A DNA stretch of 64,000 nucleotides, taken from positions 6,287,128 through 6,351,127 of the forward strand of contig CM057481.1 in the NCBI GenBank assembly GCA_030035585.1, written 5' to 3'. Both the position numbers and the translations under genes were made by a program. Below the pieces are notes generated by a model that was given only the letters and a program-made list of their open reading frames with translations, ran no database searches and was not told the origin of the DNA. The stretch is from Dugong dugon. Taxonomy: Eukaryota; Chordata; Mammalia; Sirenia; Dugongidae. Of this stretch, positions 1-10,360 are shown one piece after another; the first letter of the stretch is position 1; each line of letters starts with the position of its first letter.

Positions 1-2282
1 TTAGGGGCTATTGAAAATGGTATTGATTTCCTGATCTCCTTTTCATCGTTCTCTTTACCGGTGTATAGGAATCCAACTGATTTTTGAATGTTTATCTTGT
101 ATCCTGCTACTCTGCTGAATCTTTCTATTACTTCCAGTAAATTTCTCATGGAGTCTTTAGGGTTTTCTATGTATAGTATCATATCATCTGCAAACAGGGA
201 GAGTTTAACTTCTTCATTACCAATTTGGATGCCCTTTATTTCTTTCTCTTGCCTTACTGCTCTAGCTAGAACTTCCAGCACAATGTTAAATAGGAGTGGT
301 GATAAAGGGCATCCTTGTCTTGTTCCTGTTTTCAGGGTGAATGTTTTCAGCCTTTCTCCATTAAGAATGATGTTGGCTGTTGGTTTTGCATAGATGCCCT
401 TTATTATGTTGAGAAATTTCCCTTCTATACCTATTTTATTGAGAGCTTTTATCAGGAATGGGTGTTGGACTTTGTCAAATGCCTTTTCTGCATCAATTGA
501 GATAATCATGTGATTTTTTTCTTTGCTTTTATTTATGTGGTGGATTGCGTTGATGGATTTTCTAATGTTAAACCATCCTTGCATACCTGGTATGAATCCT
601 ACTTGGTCGTGGTGTATTATTTTTTTGATATGATACTGAATTCTATTGGCTAGAATTTTGTTCAGAATTTTTGCATCTATATTCATGAGAGATATTGGTC
701 TGTAATTTTCTTTTTCTGTGAAGTCTTTGCCTGGTTTTGGTATCAGTGTTATGCTGGCTTCATAGAATGAATTTGGAAGTGTTGCTTCCTCTTCTATGCT
801 CTGAAATAACTTGAGTAGAACTGGTACGAGCTCTTCTGTAAATGTTTTGTAGAATTCTCCAGTGAAGCCATCTGGGCCAGGGCTTTTTTTGGTTGGGAGT
901 TTTTTTATTACCTTTTCAATTTCTTCTCTTGTTATGGGTCTGTTCAGATTTTCAATATCACTTTGTTGTAGTTTGGGTAGGCCGTATGTTTCTAGAAATT
1001 TATCCATTTCCTCTAGGTTTTCAAATTTGTTGGAATATAGTTTTTCATAATATTCTGTTATACTCCTTTTTATTTTGGTTGGGTCTGTTGTAATGTCCCC
1101 CATTTCATTTCTTATTTGGGTTATTTGTGCCCTCTGCTGTTTTTCTTTTGTCAGTCTGGCCAGTGGTTTGTCGATTTTGTTGATTCTTTCAAAGACCCAA
1201 CTTTTGGTTTTGTTGATTCTTTCTATTGGTTTTCTGTTGTCTATTTCTGCTCTGATCTTTACTATTTCCTTTCTTCCGGTGGTTGTGGGCTTTTTTTGCT
1301 TTTCTCTTTGTATCTGTTTGAGTTCTGTAGTTAATTTTTTTATTTTGTCCCTTGTTTCTTTTTTGATATGTGCATCTATTGCTATAAATTGTCCTCTGAG
1401 GACTGCCTTTGCTGTGTCCCAAAGGTTTTGGTATGATGTGTTTTCATTTTCATTTGATTCTAGGAATTTTTTAATTCCATCTCTGATTTCTTCTATTACT
1501 CATTGATGTGTAAGCAGATTATTATTCAGTTTCCATGTGTTTGATTTTTTTTCCTTGCTCTTTCTAGTGTTAATTTCTACCTTGATGGCATTGTGGTCAG
1601 AGAAGATACTGTGAATTATCTCAGCATTTTGGATCTTGTTGAGGATTGCTCTGTGGCCTAAGATGTGGTCTATTCTGGAGAACGTTCCATGTGCATTGGA
1701 AAAGAATGTGTACTTTGCAGCGGTTGGATGGATTGTTCTATATAGGTCTATGAGGTCCAGTTGGCTGATTGTGTCCTTTAGGTCTTCTGTATCTTTGCTG
1801 AGTTTCTTTTTAGTTGTTCTGTCCTTTACTGAGAGTGGTGTGTTGAAGTATCCTACTATTATTGTGGAACTGTCAATTTCTCTTTTCAGTGCTGTTAGAG
1901 TTTTTTTTATGTATTTTGGAGCCCTGTCATTGGGTGCGTAGATATTTATTATGGTTATGTCTTCATGATGGATCATCCCCTTAATCATTATATAGTGTCC
2001 TTCTTTGTCTTTTATGGTAGATTTTGTTTTAAAGTCTATTTTATCTGAGATTAGAATTGCCACTCCTGCTCTTTTTTGATAGTTGTTAGCTTGATATATT
2101 TTTTTCCAACCTTTGATTTTTAATAAATTCACATCTTTGTTTCTAAGATGTGTCTCTTGTAGACAGCAAATAGATGGATCCTGTTTTCTTATCCATTCTG
2201 CCACTCTCCGTCGCTTTATGGGTGCATTGAGTCTATTTACGTTCAATGTAATTATTGATAGATGTGAGTTTGTTGCTGTCAT
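1..2282 (-). pseudogene. ORF2: L1 ORF2 (endonuclease-reverse transcriptase), partial, one internal stop
   Basis: ORF2p nicks target DNA and reverse-transcribes L1 RNA. The ATG is at 2282. The N-terminal AP-endonuclease domain (about residues 1-240) shows ITLNVNRLNAP, LQETHL, IDHILGHR and SDHNA. The usual GDFN active-site motif reads GYFN here, because the codon at 1848-1850 encodes Tyr instead of the catalytic Asp. A TGA at 1500-1502 ends the first 260-codon segment, where relatives have Trp. I stepped through the same frame from 1499 to position 1 and found no other stop. That part contains the reverse-transcriptase region with SPGPDGF, the TRQGCPLSP motif and FADD (codons at about 180-194). 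The C-terminal region lies beyond the window. The two defects make the copy inactive; otherwise the frame is remarkably intact. Confidence 0.93.
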
Positions 2283-2470
2283 TTTGTAGTGCTTTTTTTT
2301 GTGATGCTGACGTTTTCTTTGTTCTTCTTACTCTCTTGTGCTGAGTTACTTTTGTTTGTGGATTTTGTGTTTATTTCTTTTGTTTTTGTAGGTTTTGTTT
2401 TTGTTGAGACTTTATGTTTTTCGTCTTTATTTTTATGAGTTGGTTTGTTAACTTTTTTTGTGGTTACCAT
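2279..2470 (-). other. Lysine/threonine-rich 63-codon mini-ORF in the L1 ORF1-ORF2 spacer
   Basis: A 63-codon open frame begins MVTTKKVNKPTHKNKDEK and is dominated by Lys, Thr, Ser and Asn. Its stop codon overlaps the ORF2 start as ATGA (2282-2279). It has no recognisable domain. The older L1 on the plus strand has a comparable segment at 59,544 beginning MVTIKKSPRRNIQKK, but there it is in frame with ORF2. Copy B has a similar VTTKKVNKP stretch near 8,590. The resemblance may only reflect common descent of A-rich spacer DNA. Translation is not shown. The rest of the spacer (2471-2713) is A-rich on the coding strand with no further feature. Confidence 0.35.
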
Positions 2471-2713
2471 GAATTTTACCCTTATCTTTATAATTTTGAA
2501 GCAGTCTACCGTTACTTAGTATCGCCTTGCCTTCTTCTCCTTTAGAGGGTTCTATACCTATGCCGTTTGTTCCCTCTTTCATTGTTTTGATGTTGTTGTC
2601 ATCCTTTGATTGATTTCTCTGATTCCCTGTTGTATATCTTTTGTTTTTGGAAAGTCGTCTGTAGTTCAGTTCCTAGAATGGTATCTCATTCATGTTAACC
2701 TGCGTCCTAGGTC

Positions 2714-3761
2714 CTAGGTCCTGCCTGAGGGCTGAAGCTGTTTGTCCTCAGATCGAAGAACTCCGTTTAATAATTCTTGTAAGTTTAGTTTGACTTTTGC
2801 ATATTCCTTTAGTTTCTGTTTATCTGTAAATGACCTAATTTCACCATCAAATCTGAATGAGAGTTTTGCAGGATATATTATTCTTGGCTGACAATTTTTT
2901 TCTTTCAAGATTTTATATATGTCATCCCATTGCCTTCTTGCCTGCATGGTTTCTGCTGAATAATCTGAGCTTAGTCTTATTGTTTCTCCTCTGTATGTGA
3001 CTTCTTGTTTTTCACGAGCTGCTCTCAGGATTCTTTGTTTGTCTTTAGTTTTAGCGAGTGTGAATATGATATGTCTTGGTGATTTTCTTTTGGGGTCTCT
3101 TCTATATGGGGTTCGTTGAGCTTCTTGGATGGCCAGCTTTTCATCTTTCATGATATTGGAAAGTTTTCTGTCAGCAGTTCCTCAATGATCCTCTCTGTGT
3201 TTTCTGTTTTCTCCCCCTGTTCTGGTATGCCAATCACTCGTAAGTTTTTGCTTTTAATTGTGTCCCACATAACTCTCAGGGTCTCTTCATTTTTCTTTGT
3301 TCTTTTTTCTGAGTTTTCCTCAAACAGAGTTGTATCCAAGTGTTTATCTTCAGTTCCACTGAACCTGTCTCCATGGTTTCAAATCTACTTCTCAGCCCTT
3401 CTATGACACCGTCCATTTCTGAAATCTTGTTGTTTATCTTTTGGATTTCTAATTGTTGTTTTTGTATAATTTCGAGTTGTGAATTTATTTTGGCATTCTG
3501 TTCCTGCTTCATCTTCCTGAATTCTTCCATTTTTTTGTCTGTATTTTCCATAAATTTGTCTATTTTTTCCTCATGTTTGTCAGCTTTTTGCCTCAGTTCT
3601 TGGAAAATTCCGAGTATTAGTGATTTGAGTTCCGTATCAGGTACTTCTAGTGCATTTTCTTCCACAGGAGAGTTATCTGGTGTTTTAATTTGGACGCCTA
3701 TTGGAGCCATCTTGTCTTGTTTTTGTAAATGTTTTGATATTGTTTGCTGTTTTCGGGGCAT
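2714..3761 (-). pseudogene. ORF1: L1 ORF1 (RNA-binding nucleic-acid chaperone), two frameshifts
   Basis: ORF1p coats L1 RNA in the retrotransposition particle. Three consecutive segments in three frames form one protein of about 350 residues. Segment 3761 to about 3345 has a charged N terminus (MPRKQQTISKHLQKQ) and a long coiled coil rich in E, K and Q. Segment 3339-3156 carries the start of the RRM-like domain (VIGIPE). Segment 3151-2714 holds the rest of the RRM and the C-terminal domain (RHIIFTLAKTKDKQRILRAA, then SAETMQARRQWDDIYK and QPRIIYPAKLSF). Each joint, near 3347 and 3156, is explained by loss of a single base. The spacer to ORF2 is about 430 bp, much longer than the roughly 60 bp of human L1. 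Confidence 0.9.
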
Positions 3762-4502
3762 TTAGTAGATATTTCTCTCGTTTATTGATTGTAGATTTTT
3801 TTTTTTTTTCGTTCTTGTGGTACAGCTGGGCAGGTCTAGCTGAGGAGGAGCCACTGGGATGGGTTGCTTGTGGCACTCACCGCAGCCACCAGGACGGTCG
3901 GTAGTCAGTGCTGGGCAGGTTCCAATAGGGCGTGCCTGCACCGCTTGGTGATGTGATGTCTAGTGCACGGTGCAGGTAGGTAGGGTGCAGCGGGAAGGTG
4001 GTTATGTGTGAAGCTAAGCTGGATATGGGAGAGAGGAGAGAGGAGGAGGAGCAAAAAGCGTACAAACATAAAAGAATGCTAGGGGAGCTTGTCGTTGGAA
4101 TGTACAGATGAGAGACTATGGGATGGAGGAAACCAGAAGGGGGAAGAGAAAGAAAAGGAAAGAATGACCAAATAAAAATCAGAAAAGTTAAAGAACTGCA
4201 AAGTTCCCAGGGATCCCACCGATGCAGCTATGAGGTCTGGGGAAGTCGGTCTCAATTTTCACAGCTCATCCTGGCCAGAAGGTACAGAGGCATACATCGC
4301 CTGGTATTCAGGGATCAGAAAGAGAAGGAAGAGATAGAGACACAAGAAATTAAGCAATGAAGAAAGACAAAAGAGAAAACGAGGTAAAAGATGACAAAAC
4401 TAATCAAAAAAGGAGGAAAATAAAATTGAAAAAAAAAAAAAAGGGCAACACCAGTAGTCAGTGCCTACAAATGGGACCCAGAGAGCCCCCACTCAGGGGC
4501 GC

Positions 4503-5357
4503 GAATTCCAAGAAGCCGGTAGTCTCGGGGTTAAGTGACCGTGGCCACGGGAAACCGAGGGGCCAACGAACAAAGGCCCCAGGATCCCACCCGCGCGGGA
4601 GCCCAGACCTGGAAACAGCCACACGCCCGAACGCAGCCCTACAGCCCCGCAGGAGAGAGCAGAGACGGCACTCGGAACCAGGCACCCAGGCTAAAGGAGG
4701 GGGAGGCGGGAGAAAAAGGTTCACTAGCTGCCAGCAAACGGCTCCCGGAAAGCCGCCAGACCGGGCACACAGAATCCAAGCACCGGCGCCCCCCAGCTCA
4801 GGGACTCCGGCCACGGAAAGCAGAGGGGCGAACGAACAAAGGCCCCGGGATCCCACCCGCGCGGGAGCCCAGACCTAGAAACAGCCACACTCCTGAACGC
4901 AGCCCTACAGCCCTGCAGGAGAGAGCAGAGACGGCACTCGGAACCAGGCACCCAGGCTAAAGGAGGGGGAGGCGGCAGAAAAAGGCTCGCTAGCCGCCAG
5001 CAAACGGCTCCCAGAAAGCCCCCAGCCCGGGCGCGCGGAATCCAAGCACCGGCACCCCCCAGCTCAGGGACTCCGGCCACGGAAAGCAGAGGGGCGAACG
5101 AACAAAGGCCCCGGGATCCCACCCACGTGGGAGCCCAGACCTAGAAACAGCCACACGCCCGCACGCAGCCCTACAGCCCTGCAGGAGAGAGCAGAGACGG
5201 CACTCGGAACCATGCACCCAGGCAAAAGGAGGGGGAAGCGGCAGAAAAAGGTTCGCTAGCTGCCAGCAAACGGCTCCCAGAAAGCCGCCAGCCCAGGCGC
5301 GCGGAATCCAAGCACCAACACCCCCCAGCCCAGGGACCCTGGCCACGGAAAGCAGGG
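4503..5357. repeat. 266-bp GC-rich tandem repeat (about 3.2 copies) in the L1 5'UTR
   Basis: The marker aacgaacaaaggcccc starts at 4565, 4831 and 5097, an exact 266-bp period. Each unit runs through gagcccagacct, a gcagagacggcactcggaacca segment (4664, 4930, 5196), an A-rich break and ggctcccagaaagcc. A degenerate partial unit starts near 4503 and the array ends near 5357. Units differ at only a few sites. The array is close to 65-70% GC with many CpGs. Because 266 is not a multiple of three, open frames through the array shift between units, which argues against coding. Confidence 0.95.
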
Positions 5358-5703
5358 GATCCCCAGCTGAGGCGGAGAGGGGTGGATGGTGGGAGAGCGC
5401 GCACCACAGTTTACCGGTCGTTCTGTCTCCGACCAGATGCTCTGCAAGGCTGCTCTCCCGTTTGCTGGTCTCCGATAGGAATCCAAGATGGTGGATCCGC
5501 GCTGCGTTAGCTGGTAAGGAATCTCTGCCTGAGTCTCTCCTCGCTCTCCGTTCTCCTTTAGTATTCTCACTCCGTTTGGTGTCTGGCTGAGTTCTTTATC
5601 TCTTCATTTGGTGTTCTAGGGTTTCAGGATTGTTGATTCTCTGTTAGGCTTAGTTTTTCGGATCTTTGCTGTGGAGGGACGGCGTGGTGTTTCTGCCTAG
5701 AGC

Positions 5704-5711
5704 GCCATCTT
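5704..5711 (-). promoter_or_regulatory. Possible YY1 site at the L1 5' end
   Basis: The plus strand reads gccatctt, which is AAGATGGC on the L1 sense strand, a few bases from the L1 start. An AAGATGGC core close to the first L1 nucleotide is bound by YY1 in human L1, where it sets the transcription start. The role here is inferred by analogy. A second related aagatgg core lies on the plus strand at about 5487-5493. Confidence 0.5.
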
Positions 5712-5720
5712 GCCCAGATC

Positions 5721-7570
5721 CTACTTCCTCTTTGCCCATTTTTAATTGGATTATTTGTCTTCTTGTTGTTGAGGTGTTGAAGTATTTTATAGATTTTAGA
5801 GATTAGACCCTTGTTGGATATGTTGTAGCCAAAATTTTTTTCCCAGTCTGTAGGTTCTCATCTTATTCTTTTGGTAAAATCTTGTTAATAAGCCTAAGTG
5901 TTTATTTTTTAGGAGCTCTCAGTTATCTAATTTATCTTCTGGTGTTTATGCATTGTTAGTTATGGTTTGTATTCTCTTTATGCCATGTATGAGGGCCCCT
6001 AGCATAGTCCCTATTTTTTTTCCCATGATTATTTATAGTTTTTGGTTTTATATTTACATTTTGAGTTAGTTTTCATGTATAGTGTGAGGTATGGGTCCTG
6101 TTTCATTCTTTTTTACAAATGGACATCCAATTTTGCCGGCACCATTTGTGAAAAAGACCATCTTTTCCCCATTTAATGGACTTTGGTCCTTTGTCAAAGA
6201 TCAGCTGACCATAGGTGGATGTATTTGTCTTGGTCCTCAATTATGTTCTATTGGTGTATGTGTCTGTCCTTGTACCAGTATCAGGCTATTTTGACTACTG
6301 TGGCTGTATAGCAGGTTCTGAGATCAGGTAGTGTGAGGCCTTCTACTTTGTTCTATTTATTCAATAATGCTTTGCTTATCGGGGGCTTCTTTCCTTTCAA
6401 TATAAAGTTGGTGATTAGTTTTTCCATCTCTTTAAAGAATGCTGTTGGTATTTGGATCAGGATTGCATTAAATCTATAGATGGCTTTGGGTAGAATTGAT
6501 ATTTTCACAATGTTGAGTTTTTCTATCCATGAGCATGGTATGTTTTTCCATTTGTGTTGGTCTCTTATGGTTTCTTGCAGTAGTGTTCTGTAGTTTCTTT
6601 GTGTAGGTCTCTAACATCCCTGGTTAGATGTATTCCTAAGTATTTTATCTTTTTTAGGGGTTATCATAAATATTATTGTTTTCCTGATTTCCTTTTCACA
6701 GTTCTCTTTGTTAGTGTATACGAATCCGACTGATTTTTGTATATTAATCTTGTATTCTGTTACTGTGTTGAATTTTTCTATTAGTTACAGTAATTTCCTT
6801 GTGGAATCTTTAGGGTTCTCTATGTATAGGATAATAGCATCTGTGAATAAGGATAGTTTTACTTCTTCCTTTCCAATTTGGATGCCTTTTATTTCTTTTT
6901 CTTGCCTTATTGCTCTAGCCAGGACTTCCGGCACAATGGTAAATAGGAGTGGTGTTAAAGAGCATCCTTGTCTTGTTCCCACTCTCAGGGGGAATGCTTT
7001 CATCCTCTCTCCATTGAGAATGATGTTGGTTGTTGGTTTTGTATAGACGCTCTTTATTATGTTGAGGAATTTCCCTTCTATACCTATTTTGTTGAGAGTG
7101 TTTTTTTATCAGGAGTGAGTGTTGGACTTCATCGAATACATTTTCTGTGTCAATTGAGATGGTCATGTGATTCTTTTCTCTTGTTTCATTTATGTGGTAG
7201 ATTACATTGATTGATTTTCTAATGTTGAACCATCCTTGCATGCCTGGTATGAATCTCACTTGGTCATGGTGTGTTATTCTTTTGATATGGTGCTGAATGC
7301 TACTGGCTAGAATTTTGTTGAGAATTTTTACATCTATATTCATGAGAGATATTGGTCTGTAACTTTCTTTGCTTGTGGTGTCCTTGCCTGGTTGTAGTAT
7401 CAGGGTTATGCTGACTTCATATAATGAATTTGGAAGTATTCCTTCCTTTTCTATGCTCTGAAATAGTTTGAGTAGTACTGGTGTGAGCTCTTTTCTTAAA
7501 ATTTGGTAGAATTCTCTAGTGAAGTCATCTGGGCCACAGCCTTTTTTTTTTTTTTTTTTTGGTTGGGAGT
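5721..7570 (-). mobile_element. Older L1 (copy B), ORF2 C-terminal to RT region
   Basis: The sequence parallels the ORF2 part of copy A and the L1 at 49.9-51.4 kb, but it has many more substitutions, frameshifts and stops. Recognisable pieces on the minus strand include the RT segment around 6785-7003 ([15 protein letters not shown]), with FADD changed to FTDA. It starts abruptly at the L1 copy A junction, so copy A inserted into it and its 3' part should lie left of the window. It breaks at 7570 against an LTR fragment. Confidence 0.9.
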
Positions 7571-7905
7571 TGTCTTAGACTGGGTTCTCTAGAGAAGCAA
7601 AACCAGTAAATTGTATAAATACGTATATAGAGAGATTTATATCAAGGAAGTGGCTCACGCGATTGTAGAGGCTGGAATATCCCAAGTCCACGGATCAAGA
7701 TAGAGGCTTCTCCTCATTCACATAGCCACAGGGGCTGGTGAACCCAAGATTGGTAGGTTGGAGAGCAGGGCTCTTGCTCACAGGCTATGAAGATTGACAA
7801 ATCCCAAGATCGGCAAGTAAGCTGCTTGCTCAAGTCCCAAGAACCAGAAGTCAGATGAACAGGAGCCAGCTGCAGGATCCAGCGCAGGCAAAAGCCAGAT
7901 CTTCT
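7571..7905 (-). mobile_element. ERVL-like solo LTR fragment within L1 copy B
   Basis: It begins tgtcttagactgggttctc at 7571. It matches the opening of the LTR at 22,141 (aagcaaaaccagta, gagatttatatcaaggaa, gtagaggctgg, cccaagtcca) and ends within the cag.tgcaggatcc region without the other LTR terminus. The orientation is antisense. It has no internal viral genes. The flanking L1 does not rejoin simply: about 0.9 kb of L1 is missing across the junction, so deletion accompanied or followed the insertion. Confidence 0.75.
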
Positions 7906-8745
7906 GTATCTCTGTTGAGTTTCTTTCAAGATGTCTGTCTTTTATTGGGAGTGGTGTGCTGAAGTCTCCTACTATTATTGTGGAACTATCTATTTCACTT
8001 TTCAGTGATTTTAGAGTTTGTTTTATGTATTTTGGAGCCTTGTCTTTGGGTGCGTAGCTATTTGTTAAGTTTGTATTTTCTTGGTGGATTGTCCTTTAAT
8101 CATTGTATAATGTCCTTCCTTGTCTTTTATGGTGGATTTTGCCTTAAAGTCTGTTTTATCTGAGATTAATATTTCCACTCCTGCTCTTTTTTGGTTAGTT
8201 TGCTTGATATATTTTTTCCCATCCTTTCATTTTTAATATGTTAATGTCTTTGTCTCTAAGGTGTATGTCTTGTAGACAGCATATTGGTGGATCGTGTTTT
8301 TTTAATCCACTATACCATGCTCTGTCTCTTTACAGGTGCATTTAATCCATTTACATTCAGTGTGATTATCAGTAGGTCTGAGTTTATTGCTGACATACTG
8401 TTGCACTTTTTTTTTTTTTTCGTGGTGCTGACATTTTCTTTGTTCCTCTTACTTTCCCGTGCTGAGTTCCTTTTGTTTGTGGAATTTTTTTTTTCATTTT
8501 TTTCATTATTGTAGATTTTGTATTTACTGAATCTTTATGTTTTTCCTCTTTTTCATTTTGATGAGTAGGTTTGTTAACCTTCTTTGTAGTTACCTTGAAA
8601 TTTACCTTTATCTTCCTATGTTTGAACCAGTCTCTTATTACTTGGTATCACCTTGACTTTGTCTCCTTTTGAAAGTTCTATACCTACATAATTTATTGCC
8701 CCTTTTATTGTTTTGACCTTGTTGTCATTTACAGATTGACGTCTC
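7906..8745 (-). mobile_element. Older L1 (copy B), endonuclease end of ORF2 and spacer
   Basis: It resumes at a point equivalent to about 1786 of copy A and continues through the ORF2 N terminus and the ORF1-ORF2 spacer, ending near 8745 in sequence equivalent to about 2600 of copy A. The endonuclease part is full of stops. The GDF-type motif is still readable near 7963. A poly-T run at 8408-8421 is spacer sequence. Confidence 0.85.
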
Positions 8746-10034
8746 TGGTTTGCTCTGAGGTAATTTTCCTGAGCAAGGAAAGCAGGAAGAGGTTTTTGTC
8801 TTTACTCCTGTCATACTTCACCAACAAACATGTGTGGAGGTTTTGACTGCTTTTACAACTAAGCGCTTCCATTCCGATTTACCTGGCATGTAGTTGGTGT
8901 TTTGAGCAACTTTCAAAGCTGTGTTTATTCCATTGTTTATTTTGCTTTGGGCTTCTACACTCACCAAAAACTGCTCTTCCGTCCCTTTCTACCAGGTGCA
9001 CTAGGTGAGGGTGATAAAATATCATGCACAATTGTTATTAAGCCCATAAAATTGATTTTCCTGAGTTTAAGCTAGCATCATGAGCTGTTACCCTGTTAGG
9101 AAAAAAAAAAAAAAAAAACAGGTTGGATTTATTATTCCCTTGCACAGGTAATTGAACTCTAATTTTAAATTCTGAGCCAATTGATTTACGCTGTATTGCA
9201 TTAAAACATAACAAAAGTGCAAATGAGTCCAGGTGATGTATGAATGTGAGCTCCAATTGTGCAATAAACTATTTTCAGTTCTTTTATAAATGACACCTAG
9301 GTAGACGTCAACCTGTCTTGGTTCCCTTTGTCTCCTACTCTGCTCCTGTCTCTTCTTTTTCCTCTCACTCTCCAATTTTTTTCACTTCTTTTTTTCCCCC
9401 TAATCTTACAATTCCTAGGAATGTCTTGCTTCAGAAATGCAGACCCTGCTTATTGAGACATTGTAAAGGAAATGTGGTGCCTCATCCCTCCCACAAACTC
9501 TTCTTAACATTTCATTTCATCTTATTTCAATCTACAGCATGTTTCTGATGGGTCCCTGTAATTGCATTGCTTGCAAAGTTTGCTGTTAAACCACTAAGTA
9601 CATAAATTGCTATCCTGGTGTATGACAGTTTCTCCAGGAGATTCATTTGGAATGTTGATACTCCTTTTCTTTTACAGGAGATCCTATCTTTAATAGGTTA
9701 GATCTTCCTATCCTTTTTTTTCTTTCCCCTTTGTGGTAATTTCCTCATTGCATTTATTTTTAGCTGGTTGTGTTCTACATATTTCTGTAAAACATATCAA
9801 GTTATTTTTGGAACAAGGGTTAGATATAAATAAATAACACATACTTTAAAACCTGCTGGAATCAGTTTCTGGAAGACTGAAAGAGTTATCTGGCAATTAA
9901 TTGGAATCCATATTTAAGCAGTTTTTGTTCCTTAGGTAAACCCTTGTTACATTGAGCAAAGGCCATTTGAAGTAAGGCTTTGAGCATTTGTCTGAGAGAT
10001 CTAGGGGCAGAAGGAGAGCGCAAGGTGAAACTTG
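8746..10034. other. Single-copy AT-rich DNA, no gene seen
   Basis: There is no long open frame, splice-bounded exon or recognisable repeat apart from a poly-A run at 9101-9118. Short open frames here have no domain and overlap on both strands. Confidence 0.6.
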
Positions 10035-10168
10035 GGATAGTGGAAAGAGCCCTGGACTGGGAGTCTGGGACCAGCCTAGCCCTATTCCTTCTGAGTGGCC
10101 TTGGGCAGATCACTTCAACATCCCTGAATCTCACTTTCCTCATTGGCAAAATTACTTCTCATATCTGA
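10035..10168 (+). repeat. MIR SINE
   Basis: The core reads gagccctggactgggagtc, then a gaccttgggcaagtcact-like segment and a cctcattggcaaaat 3' part. This is the conserved MIR core and L2-like tail, in sense orientation and diverged as expected for this ancient mammalian family. Confidence 0.85.
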
Positions 10169-10170
10169 TC

Positions 10171-10360
10171 CTGTGGTGGGTTGATTTTGACTCATAGTGA
10201 CTCTATAGGACAGGATAGAACTGCCCCATAGGGTATCCAAGGCTGTAATCTTTACAGAGGCTGACTGCCACGAGTTTCTCCTGCAGAGACACTGGTGAGT
10301 TCAAACCGCCGACCTTTTGGTTAGCAGCCAAGCGCTTTACCACTGAGCCACCAAGGCTCC
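10171..10360 (-). mobile_element. AfroSINE, nearly full length, antisense
   Basis: Read on the minus strand it has the tRNA-like head (ggagccttggtggctcagtgg and the B-box part ggtttgaac), the middle part with ctctgtaaagattacagcc, and the tail from gcagttc to gagtcaaaatcaa. It lies directly against the MIR at 10,035-10,168. A and B polymerase III boxes are recognisable in the head. Confidence 0.93.

Larger units (their letters stand above)
1..5720 (-). mobile_element. Young L1 LINE (copy A), 5' part, minus strand
   Basis: Reading leftward from about 5720 there is a GC-rich 5'UTR, then ORF1, a spacer and ORF2, which runs off the left edge of the window. This is the standard mammalian L1 order. 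The L1 start lies near a CAAGATGGC motif, which is typical of L1 5' ends. The 3' end is outside the window, so the target-site duplication cannot be tested. The element lies inside an older L1 of the same orientation that resumes at 5721. Few lesions are visible: two single-base deletions in ORF1, one stop in ORF2 and one catalytic-site substitution. That makes it the youngest L1 here. It is probably no longer autonomous, but it is close to a recently active source. Confidence 0.93.
3762..5720 (-). promoter_or_regulatory. L1 copy A 5'UTR / internal promoter region
   Basis: About 1.96 kb lies between the ORF1 ATG and the L1 5' end. The distal half is strongly GC- and CpG-rich and contains a 266-bp tandem repeat. 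The proximal half (3770-4450) is purine-rich on the plus strand and not repetitive. L1 5'UTRs carry an internal RNA polymerase II promoter, and tandem monomers are known to drive L1 transcription in mouse. Promoter function here is inferred from that position. Several open frames occur on both strands, but they follow GC richness and the repeat and have no known domain. Confidence 0.75.

Noticed and set aside
1075-1506. 143-codon plus-strand open frame
   Set aside because: It is antisense to the L1 ORF2 frame, rich in Phe, Leu and Ser because the complement is A-rich, and has no domain.
4458-5570. Long minus-strand frames in the GC-rich repeat (up to 132 codons)
   Set aside because: The 266-bp period is not a multiple of three, and the same peptide reappears in shifted frames, so these are by-products of the repeat.
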